Shown one piece after another: positions 18,207 to 29,372 of a DNA stretch of 64,000 nt. The translations under genes and the position numbers were made by a program. The stretch spans positions 310,001 to 374,000 of the forward strand of contig NC_010694.1 of assembly GCF_000026185.1 (NCBI RefSeq). The letters run 5' to 3'. Every line of letters starts with the position of its first letter. The stretch's first letter is position 1. The DNA comes from Erwinia tasmaniensis Et1/99 (GTDB lineage Bacteria; Pseudomonadota; Gammaproteobacteria; Enterobacterales; Enterobacteriaceae). The notes beneath the pieces were generated by a model. That model did no database searches and was not told the DNA's origin. It saw only the letters and a program-made list of their open reading frames with translations.

Positions 18207-18438
18207 CTTTATCCTCCAGAGAGATATTGCGGAAGATAACGCGCACCATTAACCAGCAGAGAAAAATAAACAGCAGCGGCACCAGCAGGCAGGCCATTTC
18301 AAACCAGTGGGGCAAACCGGTCAGCCCCTGCTGGTCATCCAGTAGCCAGGCGGCCAGCGCCCAGCAGGCGAGATAAGCCACCGCGAGCGCAAATGACCAG
18401 CGCGCCTCGCGATGGGCCTGTACAAAACGTTTTTCCAT
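18196..18438 (-). CDS. yhdT: Small membrane protein YhdT
   Basis: 80 residues with two transmembrane helices (about 15-37 and 47-70) and a basic N-terminus. Family DUF997, function unknown; its fixed place before panF suggests help in transporter assembly or stability (inference). I start it at the ATG at 18436-18438, which has GGGGAAG upstream and gives the family length. The longer upstream frame runs through the accC terminator. Confidence 0.9.
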   Translation of the reverse strand: MEKRFVQAHREARWSFALAVAYLACWALAAWLLDDQQGLTGLPHWFEMACLLVPLLFIFLCWLMVRVIFRNISLEDKGEA

Positions 18439-18455
18439 GCGCTTCCCCAATAAGA

Positions 18456-18477
18456 AGGGGCCGATTAATCGGCCCCT
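18456..18477 (-). terminator. Palindromic terminator between accC and yhdT
   Basis: A perfect 22-base palindrome (AGGGGCCGAT and its complement) lies 44 bases after the accC stop. A short T-containing tract (TTCTTATT) follows on the minus strand. Confidence 0.65.
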
Positions 18478-18520
18478 GCATCTGTCGATCTCAGCCCGGT
18501 GAACCGGGCATCTGGCGCGC

Positions 18521-19870
18521 TTACTTCTCTTGCAGGCCGAGTTTTTTCTCCAGATAGTGGATGTTTGTTCCACCGTGCTGGAAGTTCTCGTCCGACATGA
18601 TTTTCATCTGCAGTTCGACGTTGGTCTTGATCCCGTCGATGATCAGTTCAGCCAGCGCATTTTTCATGCGTGAAATCGCCACATCACGGTTTTCACCAAA
18701 GGTAATCAGTTTGCCAATCATTGAGTCATAGTACGGCGGCACGCTGTAACCGGCGTAGATATGGGATTCCCAACGCACGCCAAAACCACCCGGCGCGTGG
18801 AAGCGGGTAATTTTGCCCGGGCTTGGCAGGAAAGTATTCGCATCTTCGGCGTTGATACGGCATTCCACCGCGTGACCACGAATAATGACCTCTTCCTGTT
18901 TGATCGACAGCGGCTGACCGGCAGCGATGCGCAGCTGCTCTTTGATCAGGTCAACGCCGGTGATCATCTCGGTGACCGGATGCTCAACCTGAATACGGGT
19001 GTTCATCTCAATGAAGTAGAACTCACCGTTTTCATACAGGAACTCGAAGGTGCCCGCGCCGCGATAGCTGATATCGATACAGGCTTTCGAGCAGCGTTCG
19101 CCAATGTAGCGACGCATCTCTTCGGTGATGCCCGGTGCCGGCGCTTCTTCCACCACTTTCTGGTGACGGCGCTGCATGGAGCAGTCGCGTTCGGCCAGAT
19201 ATATCGCGTTGCCCTGGCCGTCTGCCAATACCTGAATTTCGATATGACGCGGGTTTTCCAGGTATTTTTCCATATAAACCATGTCGTTGTTGAAAGCCGC
19301 TTTGGCTTCCGCTTTCGTCATGTTGATGGATTGTTCCAGGTCTTTGTCGCTGCGCACGACGCGCATACCGCGACCGCCGCCGCCGCCGGAGGCTTTGATA
19401 ATCACCGGGTAGCCGATGCGTTTCGCAAAGGCGCGGTTCTTATCCATATCCTCGGTCAGTGGGCCGTCAGAGCCCGGAACCGTCGGAACGCCCGCTTTTT
19501 TCATTGCGGTGATCGCCGACACTTTATCGCCCATCAGACGGATAGTATCCGCTTTGGGGCCGATAAAGATAAAGCCCGAACGCTCAACCTGCTCAGCGAA
19601 GTCTGCATTTTCAGAGAGGAAGCCGTAGCCAGGGTGAATAGCCACCGCACCGGTGATCTCGGCGGCAGAAATCAGCGCCGGGATATTCAGATAGCTTTTC
19701 ACTGACGGAGGGGGGCCAATACAGACGGTTTCATCTGCCAGCAGCACGTGCTTCAGGTCGCGATCGGCCGTGGAGTGCACCGCAACCGTTTTAATGCCCA
19801 GCTCTTTACAGGCACGCAGAATACGCAGCGCAATTTCACCACGGTTAGCAATTACAATTTTATCCAGCAT
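18521..19870 (-). CDS. accC: Acetyl-CoA carboxylase, biotin carboxylase subunit
   Basis: Carboxylates the biotin on AccB with ATP and bicarbonate, the first half-reaction of fatty acid synthesis. 449 residues, normal length. The N-terminal Rossmann-like domain starts [20 protein letters not shown]. The ATP-grasp glycine loop is [14 protein letters not shown] (about 159-172). [20 protein letters not shown] in two pieces contains the catalytic Glu/Asn/Arg. It is 11 bases downstream of accB and last in aroQ-accB-accC. Confidence 0.98.
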   Translation of the reverse strand: MLDKIVIANRGEIALRILRACKELGIKTVAVHSTADRDLKHVLLADETVCIGPPPSVKSYLNIPALISAAEITGAVAIHPGYGFLSENADFAEQVERSGFIFIGPKADTIRLMGDKVSAITAMKKAGVPTVPGSDGPLTEDMDKNRAFAKRIGYPVIIKASGGGGGRGMRVVRSDKDLEQSINMTKAEAKAAFNNDMVYMEKYLENPRHIEIQVLADGQGNAIYLAERDCSMQRRHQKVVEEAPAPGITEEMRRYIGERCSKACIDISYRGAGTFEFLYENGEFYFIEMNTRIQVEHPVTEMITGVDLIKEQLRIAAGQPLSIKQEEVIIRGHAVECRINAEDANTFLPSPGKITRFHAPGGFGVRWESHIYAGYSVPPYYDSMIGKLITFGENRDVAISRMKNALAELIIDGIKTNVELQMKIMSDENFQHGGTNIHYLEKKLGLQEK

Positions 19871-19881
19871 GGGTAGCCTCG

Positions 19882-20352
19882 TTATTCGATGACGACCAGC
19901 GGCTCGTCAAATTCAACAGGCTGACCGCTTTCGAGCAGAATCGCTTTCACGACGCCAGACTTATCGGCTTCGATCTGGTTCATCATTTTCATTGCTTCAA
20001 CGATGCACAGGGTGTCACCGGCGTTAACTTTCTGACCGACTTCCACAAACGCTTTTGCGTCTGGGCTTGGGGTGCGGTAGAAAGTACCGACCATAGGAGA
20101 ACGCACGATATGGCCACTGATCTCAGCAGCAGCGGGCGCTTCCATTGCCGGAGCGGCAGCCGGAGCCACTGCGGTTGCCAGCGCGGGTTGCTGCATCATT
20201 GGTGCGGCATAAGCCTGCTGCATCATTGGGTAGCCGGTATTGACCGGGGCACGGCTGATGCGAACGGACTCTTCGCCTTCAGAGATTTCCAGTTCAGCAA
20301 TGCCTGATTCTTCAACCAGTTCGATCAGTTTTTTAATCTTACGAATATCCAT
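19882..20352 (-). CDS. accB: Biotin carboxyl carrier protein of acetyl-CoA carboxylase
   Basis: 156 residues. The N-terminal helical part is followed by an Ala/Pro/Met-rich mobile linker (about 40-78) and a biotinyl domain. The biotin site is Lys122 in VEAMKMMN. The thumb segment ([12 protein letters not shown]) is present. Shuttles carboxybiotin between AccC and the carboxyltransferase. It lies 21 bases after aroQ. Confidence 0.98.
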   Translation of the reverse strand: MDIRKIKKLIELVEESGIAELEISEGEESVRISRAPVNTGYPMMQQAYAAPMMQQPALATAVAPAAAPAMEAPAAAEISGHIVRSPMVGTFYRTPSPDAKAFVEVGQKVNAGDTLCIVEAMKMMNQIEADKSGVVKAILLESGQPVEFDEPLVVIE

Positions 20353-20373
20353 GAGTGTGGTTCCGTACTCTGT

Positions 20374-20826
20374 TTAATGAGATAGTGACAGGCGTTTAAC
20401 CGCCGTCTGTAAAGCCCAGGAATAACCGTCGACGCCAAGTCCACAGATCACGCCGGTAGAAATATCAGAAAGATACGAATGATGGCGAAAAGGCTCGCGA
20501 GCATGCACGTTTGAAAGATGAACTTCAATAAACGGTATGCTGACGGCCAGTAGCGCATCACGCAGCGCCACGCTGGTGTGGGTAAATGCTGCCGGGTTAA
20601 TGACGATATAATCGACATTGCCTTTCGCCTGATGAATGCGGTCGATTAACGCATGTTCCGCATTGGACTGGAGATGGCTAAGCGTGACGCCCAGCGCACT
20701 GGCCTGCAATGTCAGCTCACTGACAATCTCGTCCAGCGAGGTGTGGCCGTATTTTTCCGGCTCACGCGTACCCAGCAGGTTCAGATTGGGGCCGTTCAAA
20801 AGCAGTACATGCAACTTGTCGCTCAT
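20374..20826 (-). CDS. aroQ: 3-dehydroquinate dehydratase, type II
   Basis: Third step of the shikimate pathway, dehydroquinate to dehydroshikimate. 150 residues, a dodecameric type II enzyme. Family segments are [36 protein letters not shown] with the catalytic His region, and [20 protein letters not shown]. First gene of the aroQ-accB-accC unit; the 223 bases upstream (20827-21049) should hold its promoter. Confidence 0.96.
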   Translation of the reverse strand: MSDKLHVLLLNGPNLNLLGTREPEKYGHTSLDEIVSELTLQASALGVTLSHLQSNAEHALIDRIHQAKGNVDYIVINPAAFTHTSVALRDALLAVSIPFIEVHLSNVHAREPFRHHSYLSDISTGVICGLGVDGYSWALQTAVKRLSLSH

Positions 20827-21049
20827 TTTGCTGCCATCTCCCGCGATAATTTAGGCATCGCACAAAATACATGGCTAAAGCCGGTTTGTCACCTTTTCAG
20901 ATGAAAATTGGTGACAGGCTGCCGAAAAAGGCAGTCATTGTCACCATATCAATGCATTTAGCCTATAAGTCGGGGGCGTATCAGCGAAGTTGATCTTTGA
21001 CGGCGACAGGGCTGGCAGCAAGAAGCCCGTGGTCAGTCGCCATTGTGAA

Positions 21050-21655
21050 TTAGCGTGCCAGCCACTTGCTTAGCTTTTTATAGCGCCATGCCAGTAGGAT
21101 CGCGGCGATGAGCGCGTAAATCCACGGCTGGGGCGAATAGGTTTTTACTGACCACAAATAGTGAACCGGCGCGAGTATCGCCACCAGATAGACGGCGTTA
21201 TGCAGCGTTTGCCAGCGCTTGCCGAGCTTGCGTTGCGCGCGCTGGAACGACGTCAGCGCCAGTGACAGTAAAATCACCCAACTGACGATGCCCAGCGTCA
21301 GATAAGGACGCGAAATCAGCTCAGATCCCAGCAGGCCCAGATGATTGATGCCGAGCTCAAGCAGAGAGTAGCTCACCAGATGCAGCGATGCCCAGGCAAA
21401 ACACCAGAGTCCAAGCAGGCGGCGTACGCGGATCAATAACGGCTGTTTAGCGTAACGCGCCAGCGGCGTGACCGCGAGCGTGGCAAGCAGGAACTTGAGC
21501 GCCATTCTGCCGGTAAAATGCTGGATATCCTTCGCCGGATCGGCGCTGAACCCGCCCTGATTGAGGGTCAGCAGCAGCCACACCAGCGGCAGAAAGCCCG
21601 CCAGATGCAGCAGCACTTTCAGCCAGCGTATCTGGGGTAACGTCAGGCGCACCAT
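21050..21655 (-). CDS. msrQ: Heme-binding membrane subunit of periplasmic Met-sulfoxide reductase
   Basis: YedZ-family cytochrome b that passes quinol electrons to MsrP. 201 residues with six hydrophobic helices. Histidines suited to heme lie in [31 protein letters not shown] and PVHYLWSVK. The start is the ATG at 21653-21655, one base after the msrP stop; longer upstream frames run inside msrP. Confidence 0.95.
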   Translation of the reverse strand: MVRLTLPQIRWLKVLLHLAGFLPLVWLLLTLNQGGFSADPAKDIQHFTGRMALKFLLATLAVTPLARYAKQPLLIRVRRLLGLWCFAWASLHLVSYSLLELGINHLGLLGSELISRPYLTLGIVSWVILLSLALTSFQRAQRKLGKRWQTLHNAVYLVAILAPVHYLWSVKTYSPQPWIYALIAAILLAWRYKKLSKWLAR

Positions 21656-21656
21656 C

Positions 21657-22661
21657 TCAGAAGTTCTCCCGCAGATCGAGACCACGATACAGTGACGCCA
21701 CTTGGTCGGCATAACCATTGAACAGCAACGTTGGCTGGCGCTGCACATCAAGAATACCGCCGGAACCAATAAAGCGTTCGGTCGCCTGCGACCAGCGCGG
21801 ATGGTCAACATGGGGATTGACGTTAGCGTAGAACCCATACTCATTCGGCGCTAACTGGTTCCATGTTGTCGGCGGCATCGCCTTGACCAGGCTAATTTTT
21901 ACAATGGACTTGATGCCTTTAAATCCGTATTTCCACGGCACGGTCAGGCGGATCGGCGCCCCGTTCTGCGGCGGCAATGCCTTGCCATACACGCCGGTGG
22001 TTAACAGGGTCAGGGGGTGCATGGCTTCATCCAGCCGTAGTCCTTCCACGTAAGGATAATCCAGCCCGCCGCCAATAAAGCGATCCTGTTGGCCCGGCAT
22101 CTGGTCCGGCGCGTACAGGGTATGGAAAGCCACAAAGCGGGCGTTGCTGGTGGGCTCGGCGGCCTGGAGCAGTTTGCCCAGTTCAAAGCCAACCCAGGGA
22201 ACCACCATGGACCAGCCTTCCACGCAGCGCATGCGGTAAATCCGTTGCTCCTGCGCAAAGCGTTTAAATATGTCATCCATGCTTAGCGTCAGGGGTTTTG
22301 CCACCTCGCCATCTATCTCAATCTTCCAGTCGGCGGTTTTCAACGTTCCGGCGTGGGCGGCGGGGTCGGCTTTATCCAGCCCGAATTCATAAAAGTTGTT
22401 ATAACCCGTCACCTTATCTTCCGGCGTCAGCGGAAGATTGGCCTGAAACTGCTGTGGCTGACTGAAATCAAGCGGGCGGCCCGAGGCGGCGCGTGGGCGG
22501 TCGCCGCCTTTGAACCAAGAAAGAAGGTCGGCGCGCGCAGCACCGGGCAGAGATAGCGCCGCCGCGCTCATGCCCAGCATTTTTAGCACCGTACGGCGAC
22601 GAGCATTAAACAGGCTCTCTGGCGTGACGTCATTTTCTGTCAGTGGGTTAACGGCTTTCAT
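21657..22661 (-). CDS. msrP: Molybdopterin catalytic subunit of periplasmic Met-sulfoxide reductase
   Basis: Repairs oxidised methionine in envelope proteins. 334 residues. A Tat signal with the Arg pair in [12 protein letters not shown] (about 20-30) is followed by an AARA cleavage region. The SUOX-fold molybdopterin domain has the Mo-ligand Cys146 in [14 protein letters not shown]. It is exported folded by Tat and works with MsrQ, encoded directly downstream. Confidence 0.96.
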   Translation of the reverse strand: MKAVNPLTENDVTPESLFNARRRTVLKMLGMSAAALSLPGAARADLLSWFKGGDRPRAASGRPLDFSQPQQFQANLPLTPEDKVTGYNNFYEFGLDKADPAAHAGTLKTADWKIEIDGEVAKPLTLSMDDIFKRFAQEQRIYRMRCVEGWSMVVPWVGFELGKLLQAAEPTSNARFVAFHTLYAPDQMPGQQDRFIGGGLDYPYVEGLRLDEAMHPLTLLTTGVYGKALPPQNGAPIRLTVPWKYGFKGIKSIVKISLVKAMPPTTWNQLAPNEYGFYANVNPHVDHPRWSQATERFIGSGGILDVQRQPTLLFNGYADQVASLYRGLDLRENF

Positions 22662-22712
22662 CTTTGGCCCTGCCTGTGATAATGGATCGTTGCGTGTTTT
22701 ACCAGCAAACGG

Positions 22713-23690
22713 TTAGCGGATACGCACCAACGTGCGCCCGGTTAGTTGATTATTGAGCAATTTTTCCGCCGCGTCCGCCGCCTCAGCCAGCGAGATTTCA
22801 GTGGTAGCCTGCTGATAAAATGTCGCGGGCAACGCCTGCTGCAAACGCTTCCAGGCAAGATGACGGCGCGCAACCGGAGTCATTACCGAATCGATGCCCT
22901 GCAGGCGCACGTTACGCAGGATAAATGGCATCACGCTGGTGGGCAGGTCGGTTCCCCCCGCCAGCCCACAGGCGGCGACCACACCATTATAACGGGTTTG
23001 CGCCAGCACGCTTGCCAGCACCTCTCCGCCGACAGTATCTATCGCTGCGGCCCAGCGCTGTTTCTCAAGCGGGCGAGATCGTTCGCTGAACGCGCTGCGC
23101 GGCAGCACCTCGCTGGCTCCCAGCTGGTGCAGATAGTCGTGGGTCGATGCGCGACCGCTAACGGCAACGACTCGGTAACCGAGCGCGTTGAGCAGCGCCA
23201 CGGCGGTACTGCCGACTCCGCCGCTGGCACCTGTCACCAGCACTTCACCGTCTTCTGGCGTCACGCCACCTTCCTCCAGCGCCATTACGCAGAGCATAGC
23301 GGTGAAACCCGCCGTGCCGACGATCATCGCCTTCCTGGCATCCAGGCCCTGTAGCATCGGCACCAGCCAGTCTGCTTTTACCCGTGCCCGTTCTGCCAGA
23401 CCACCCCAATGGTTTTCGCCAACGCCCCAACCGGTCAGCAATACCGACTGGCCACGCTGAAAACGCGCATCGCTGCTACTCTCTACCCTGCCGGCGAAAT
23501 CGATGCCGGGCACCATAGGGAACTGGCGAATAATTTTGCCCTTACCGGCGATCGCCAGCGCGTCTTTGTAATTAATACCCGACCAGTCAATGTCGACCGT
23601 GACATCGCCCGGTGGGAGGCTGTCATCAGGCAGGTGTTTGACGGTGGCGATAGTTTCACCTGAGGACTGTTCAAGAACCAGTGCTTGCAT
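22713..23690 (-). CDS. acuI: Acrylyl-CoA reductase (NADPH), MDR family
   Basis: YhdH/AcuI quinone-oxidoreductase-like medium-chain reductase that detoxifies acryloyl-CoA to propionyl-CoA. 325 residues. The N-terminal GroES-like domain has DWSGINYKDALAIAGKGKI. The nucleotide fold has VLVTGASGGVGSTAVALL (about 149-166). No zinc-ligand pattern is seen, as expected. It is divergent from csrD, with 223 bases between. Confidence 0.92.
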   Translation of the reverse strand: MQALVLEQSSGETIATVKHLPDDSLPPGDVTVDIDWSGINYKDALAIAGKGKIIRQFPMVPGIDFAGRVESSSDARFQRGQSVLLTGWGVGENHWGGLAERARVKADWLVPMLQGLDARKAMIVGTAGFTAMLCVMALEEGGVTPEDGEVLVTGASGGVGSTAVALLNALGYRVVAVSGRASTHDYLHQLGASEVLPRSAFSERSRPLEKQRWAAAIDTVGGEVLASVLAQTRYNGVVAACGLAGGTDLPTSVMPFILRNVRLQGIDSVMTPVARRHLAWKRLQQALPATFYQQATTEISLAEAADAAEKLLNNQLTGRTLVRIR

Positions 23691-23913
23691 AAGGATCTCC
23701 TGAAAACGGGATAATCATTCTCTAAAAACGGTCAGCTATGACTATACTCGCCAAAATGGATATTGATCTGATTCGAAGCAAGCATTTATTGGACACGATG
23801 TGTTATTTTCATCTGCCGCTACAGTCTGACATCCTGTTGCCTACGATCGTTAACAAACAGTTCGCGGTACTGTGTTGATGACATTTCGCCCACCGCATTT
23901 AACTGGCATAAGA

Positions 23914-25863
23914 ATGCGATTAACCACCAAACTCTCTGCAATCATTACCCTGCTGTGTTCACTGGCCATGCTGTTAATGCTGGTCGGCTGTGTGCTGAGC
24001 TTCTTTTATCTTAGCAACCAGCGAGCAGAGTACCGGGTTCAGCTTATAGCCGATGAAGTGGATAGCGCATTATCAACGCAGACGGCCCAGCAGATCGCAT
24101 CCTGGCTGCGTCCGGTCATGAGCCCCTTGCGTATAGAACGCATCGCGCTGATTCAAGACAACAGGCCGCTGTTTGAGGTGATACGCCCTCAGCGGCCGCT
24201 GTTGGAAGATGAGCCAAACCGCTATCGTCAAACCGTGCTGCCGCTGACGCAACACAAGGATATGACGTTACATATCCAGTGGGTCGACTCTACCCTCACC
24301 TGGTTTACCTCATTAATTGGTGCTTCAAGCCTGTCGGCGATTATCGGCGTGGTGGTGATTATGCTGCTGCTGCTGCTACAGGCGCATCGCTGGCTATACC
24401 GGCAGTTACAGGGAATGGAGCGGCTGGAGGCGCGTGCCGGGGCGGTGATTAAAGGAAACAGGGGCGACGTGAGATCGGGATCGGTTCATGAATGGCCGCC
24501 GATGGCCAGCAGCGCCATCGATCTGCTTTTGTCCGATCTTAAAGAAGCGGGGGAGCAGCATAATCGTATCGATACGCTAATCCGCACTTTTGCCGCGCAG
24601 GATGTGCGCACAGGCCTCAATAATCGTCTGTTTTTCGATAATCAGCTGACCACATTGCTGGAAGATCCCGAAGCGGTGGGCACGCACGGCATGGTGATGA
24701 TGATCCGCCTGCCGGATTTTGACACCCTGTGCGAACGCTGGGGGCATGCCGAGGTACAGGAGTATTTTTTTGCTTTGACCAATATGCTGTCAACGTTCGT
24801 TTTGCGTTATCCTGGTGCATTACTGGCGCGATATTTTCGCAGCGACTTTGCCGTCTTGCTACCGCACCGTAGCGTAAAAGATGCGGATGGCATCGCCTCA
24901 CAGCTGATTAAAGCGGTAGACAGCCTGCCACCGACGCGCATGGTCGATCGCGATGATATGATCCATATCGGTATCAGCGGCTGGCACAGCGGGCAGAGCG
25001 CTCAGCAGGTCATGGATAACGCCGAACGGGCAACGCGGCATGCCGTGCTACAGGGTGGTAACAGCTGGTCAGTCGGCGAAGGCGCGCAGCAGTCTCTGGC
25101 ACGCGGTAGCGTTAAGTGGCGCACCCTGCTGGAGAATACCGTCAATCAGGGCGGGCCGCGTCTGTATCAGAAGCCCGCCGTAAACAGGCTGGGGCAGGTG
25201 CACCACCGCGAAATCATGCCGCGCATTTTTGACGGTGAGAAAGAGCTGCTGTCGGCCGAATACCTGCCCATGTTGCAGCAGCTGGGGCTGGCAGAACGCT
25301 ACGATCGCCTGCTGGTGAAGCGCATCGTGACGCTGGCGGAATGGTGGCCTGAAGAGACGCTGACTGTCCCCCTGACGCTCGACTCACTGCTGCACCGTCC
25401 GTTTATGCGCTGGCTCCGTGATACCCTGCTGCAATGCGCCAAATCGCAAAGAAAACGTATTTTATTTGAACTTGCTGAAGCAGATGTGTGTCAACACATT
25501 AATCGTCTGGAACCTGTCTTCCGCCTGCTTTATGGTTTTGGTTGCAGCGTTGCGGTGAATCAGGCGGGATTAAAGGTGGTGAGTACGGCCTACATCAAAC
25601 AGTTCCAGATTCGGCTGATTAAACTGCATCCGGGACTGGTGCGTAATATCGACAGGCGCACCGAAAATCAGCTGTTTGTGCAGAGTCTTCTTGAGAGTTG
25701 TAAGCAAACCTCCGCCCAGGTTTTTGCGGCAGGCGTGCACTCCAGGGAAGAGTGGCAAACGCTGGTGGAGCTGGGCGTAACCGGGGGGCAGGGAGACTTT
25801 TTCGCCGCTTCCCAATTGGTTAACACCAGCGTAAAAAAATATTCGCAAAGATATCGAGTTTAG
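23914..25863 (+). CDS. csrD: RNase E specificity factor CsrD (degenerate GGDEF-EAL)
   Basis: Promotes turnover of the CsrB/C sRNAs by RNase E and so controls the CsrA carbon-storage system. About 649 residues. There are two membrane helices (about 9-33 and 135-158), a HAMP-like segment, a GGDEF domain in which the signature reads RSDF (ARYFRSDFAVLLP), and an EAL domain with altered catalytic residues (ELAEADV). These changes match the known lack of cyclic-di-GMP synthesis or breakdown in CsrD. I begin at ATG 23914 (MRLTTKLS) by family agreement. GTG 23872 and ATG 23878 are alternatives without family support. Confidence 0.92.
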   Translation: MRLTTKLSAIITLLCSLAMLLMLVGCVLSFFYLSNQRAEYRVQLIADEVDSALSTQTAQQIASWLRPVMSPLRIERIALIQDNRPLFEVIRPQRPLLEDEPNRYRQTVLPLTQHKDMTLHIQWVDSTLTWFTSLIGASSLSAIIGVVVIMLLLLLQAHRWLYRQLQGMERLEARAGAVIKGNRGDVRSGSVHEWPPMASSAIDLLLSDLKEAGEQHNRIDTLIRTFAAQDVRTGLNNRLFFDNQLTTLLEDPEAVGTHGMVMMIRLPDFDTLCERWGHAEVQEYFFALTNMLSTFVLRYPGALLARYFRSDFAVLLPHRSVKDADGIASQLIKAVDSLPPTRMVDRDDMIHIGISGWHSGQSAQQVMDNAERATRHAVLQGGNSWSVGEGAQQSLARGSVKWRTLLENTVNQGGPRLYQKPAVNRLGQVHHREIMPRIFDGEKELLSAEYLPMLQQLGLAERYDRLLVKRIVTLAEWWPEETLTVPLTLDSLLHRPFMRWLRDTLLQCAKSQRKRILFELAEADVCQHINRLEPVFRLLYGFGCSVAVNQAGLKVVSTAYIKQFQIRLIKLHPGLVRNIDRRTENQLFVQSLLESCKQTSAQVFAAGVHSREEWQTLVELGVTGGQGDFFAASQLVNTSVKKYSQRYRV

Positions 25864-27221
<1,358 letters not shown>

Positions 27222-27230
27222 TCTGCCTGA

Positions 27231-27264
27231 AGGAGCGGTGGGCCGTTGCCCGCGCTCCTTTTTT
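27231..27264 (+). terminator. Intra-operon terminator/attenuator between mreB and mreC
   Basis: A GC-rich hairpin (GGAGCG ... CGCTCC, with inner GGGC/GCCC) lies at 27232-27258 and is followed by six T. It sits inside the mre operon, which would give much more mreB than mreC/mreD message; that consequence is inferred. Confidence 0.8.
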
Positions 27265-27290
27265 ATGTTGTCGAGGAATGCGCCGAGTTT

Positions 27291-28295
27291 ATGAAGCCGA
27301 TGTTCAGCAGGAAATCTTCCCTGCAGTTACGCTTAATTTTAGCGATTATTGTGGCAATAGGCGTAATTGTTGCCGACAGTCGCCTGGGAGCCTTCTCCCG
27401 TATCCGCACCTATATGGACACGGCCGTCAGTCCGTTCTATTTCCTGGCCAACGGCCCCCGTCAGATTTTGGACAATGTTTCTGAAACATTGGCCTCGCGC
27501 CAGCAGCTCGAGTTGGAAAACAAAGCGTTACAACGCGAACTGATGCTAAAGAACAGCGAATTGCTGATGCTGGGACAGTTCAGGCAGGAGAATGCTCGCC
27601 TGAGAGAATTGCTGGGATCACCGCTGCGTCAGGACGAGCATAAAATGGTGACGCAGGTGATCTCCACCGGCACCGATCCTTACACCGACCAGGTGGTGAT
27701 CGACAAAGGTAGCATCAGTGGCGTGTATGAAGGGCAGCCGGTGATCAGCGATAAAGGCGTTGTCGGCCAGGTGATCGCGGTGGGTAAAATTACCAGCCGC
27801 GTACTGCTGATTTGCGACGCGTCGCACGCGCTGCCTATCCAGGTACTGCGTAACGATATTCGTGTGATAGCCGCCGGAAATGGCTGTACCGAAGATCTGC
27901 AGCTTGAACACCTGCCGGCCAACACCGATATTCGCGTTGGCGATGTGTTGGTGACATCCGGTCTCGGCGGGCGTTTCCCTGAAGGCTACCCCGTTGGCGT
28001 TGTCTCCTCGGTAAAACTGGATACCCAGCGCGCCTATACCGTGATTAAGGCGCGTCCAACGGCGGGTCTGCAACGTCTGCGCTATCTGCTGCTGCTGTGG
28101 GGGGCCGATCGTAACGGCACCATGCCAATGGCCCCGGATGAGGTGCATCGCGTAGCCAATGAGCGTTTGATGCAGATGATGCCGCAGGTGCTGCCACAGA
28201 CCAGCGAAATGGCAGGCCCCCCGGCCCCATCGGTACCCGCGGCCACCCCCTCCGGTAATGACCCCGTGCCAGCGGTGCAGGGAGCCCGGCCTTGA
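27291..28295 (+). CDS. mreC: Rod-shape determining protein MreC
   Basis: Bitopic elongasome protein linking MreB and PBP2. 334 residues. One N-terminal membrane helix (about 12-30) is followed by a coiled coil ([19 protein letters not shown]) and the two-barrel periplasmic domain ([20 protein letters not shown] in part). The Pro/Ala-rich tail (from about 300) is shorter than in E. coli. Start ATG 27291 (MKPMFSRKS) follows family agreement, with GAGGAA upstream. Confidence 0.96.
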   Translation: MKPMFSRKSSLQLRLILAIIVAIGVIVADSRLGAFSRIRTYMDTAVSPFYFLANGPRQILDNVSETLASRQQLELENKALQRELMLKNSELLMLGQFRQENARLRELLGSPLRQDEHKMVTQVISTGTDPYTDQVVIDKGSISGVYEGQPVISDKGVVGQVIAVGKITSRVLLICDASHALPIQVLRNDIRVIAAGNGCTEDLQLEHLPANTDIRVGDVLVTSGLGGRFPEGYPVGVVSSVKLDTQRAYTVIKARPTAGLQRLRYLLLLWGADRNGTMPMAPDEVHRVANERLMQMMPQVLPQTSEMAGPPAPSVPAATPSGNDPVPAVQGARP

Positions 28296-28780
28296 GCAGC
28301 TACCGCAGCCACGGCCGTTGGGTGATATGGCTTTCTTTCCTCGTCGCGCTAATGCTGCAAATCATGCCGTGGCCGGAGCAGCTGCTATACTTCCGGCCAT
28401 CGTGGTTATTGTTGATCATCATTTACTGGGTGCTGGCGCTGCCGCATCGGGTGAATGTCGGTACGGGATTTGTGATGGGATCTATCATGGATCTTATTTC
28501 AGGTTCGACCCTCGGCGTGCGTGCGCTGGCTTTGAGTCTTGTTGCCTACCTGGTCGCCTTTAAATTCCAGCTATTCCGCAATCTCGCACTCTGGCAGCAG
28601 GCGCTGATGGTGACGGTGTTGTCGCTGACGATGGATATCATCGTCTTCTGGTCAGAATTTATTGTGGTTAATGTCTCTTTCCGCCCGGAAATATTCTGGA
28701 GTAGCGTTATCGACGGTGTTCTCTGGCCGTGGCTATTCCTGCTGATGAGAAAGATCCGCCGCCAGTTTGCCGTACAATAA
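28292..28780 (+). CDS. mreD: Rod-shape determining protein MreD
   Basis: 162-residue inner-membrane protein with five to six helices, part of the elongasome. It reads [19 protein letters not shown] and later [19 protein letters not shown], the family core. Start is a TTG at 28292 that overlaps the mreC stop (TTGA), preceded by GGGAG. Related genes use GTG here, so weak initiation coupled to mreC is likely. Confidence 0.95.
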   Translation: MSSYRSHGRWVIWLSFLVALMLQIMPWPEQLLYFRPSWLLLIIIYWVLALPHRVNVGTGFVMGSIMDLISGSTLGVRALALSLVAYLVAFKFQLFRNLALWQQALMVTVLSLTMDIIVFWSEFIVVNVSFRPEIFWSSVIDGVLWPWLFLLMRKIRRQFAVQ

Positions 28781-28789
28781 AGGACTTAT

Positions 28790-29371
28790 ATGCTATCCCT
28801 GTATCTGGCTTCCGCTTCTCCGCGCCGCCGTGAGTTGCTGGCCCAACTGGGCCTGTCATTCGAACGCCTGACTTTGGATGTTGCAGAGCAACGGAACGAA
28901 GGTGAAACGGCAGAACACTATGTTAAGCGCCTGGCGCGGGATAAAGCGCAGGCTGGCGTGGCCGTTGCCCCGTGCGATCTGCCGGTACTGGGTGCGGATA
29001 CGATCGTTGTGCTTAATCATGACGTGTTGGAAAAACCTGCTGATGCCGTGGCGGCCGCCACCATGCTGGCCAAACTCTCCGGGCAGACCCATCATGTTAT
29101 GACGGCGGTAGCGCTGGCCGATCGCCAACAGATACGTGATTGTCTGGTGGTGACCGAGGTGACCTTCCGCCAGCTTACGCCTGAAGATATCGAACAGTAT
29201 ATCGCCAGCGGAGAGCCGATGGACAAAGCCGGGAGTTACGGCATTCAGGGGCTGGGCGGCAATTTTGTCAGAAAAATCAATGGAAGTTACCACGCGGTGG
29301 TTGGGTTGCCCTTAGTGGAAACGGCGGAGCTGTGGCGTCATTTCCAGGCGTTGCGTGAAGTGAGAGGTTGA
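28790..29371 (+). CDS. maf: Nucleoside triphosphate pyrophosphatase Maf (YhdE type)
   Basis: Hydrolyses dTTP, UTP and modified nucleotides to monophosphates. 193 residues. The Maf signature [16 protein letters not shown] is at the N-terminus, followed by [10 protein letters not shown] with the catalytic Asp and GSYGIQGLG. It lies 9 bases after mreD and 1 base before rng. Confidence 0.95.
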   Translation: MLSLYLASASPRRRELLAQLGLSFERLTLDVAEQRNEGETAEHYVKRLARDKAQAGVAVAPCDLPVLGADTIVVLNHDVLEKPADAVAAATMLAKLSGQTHHVMTAVALADRQQIRDCLVVTEVTFRQLTPEDIEQYIASGEPMDKAGSYGIQGLGGNFVRKINGSYHAVVGLPLVETAELWRHFQALREVRG

Positions 29372-29372
29372 A

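Noticed and set aside
18761..19705. Long open frame opposite accC
   Set aside because: Mirror of the strongly biased accC codons; no ribosome site and no family features.
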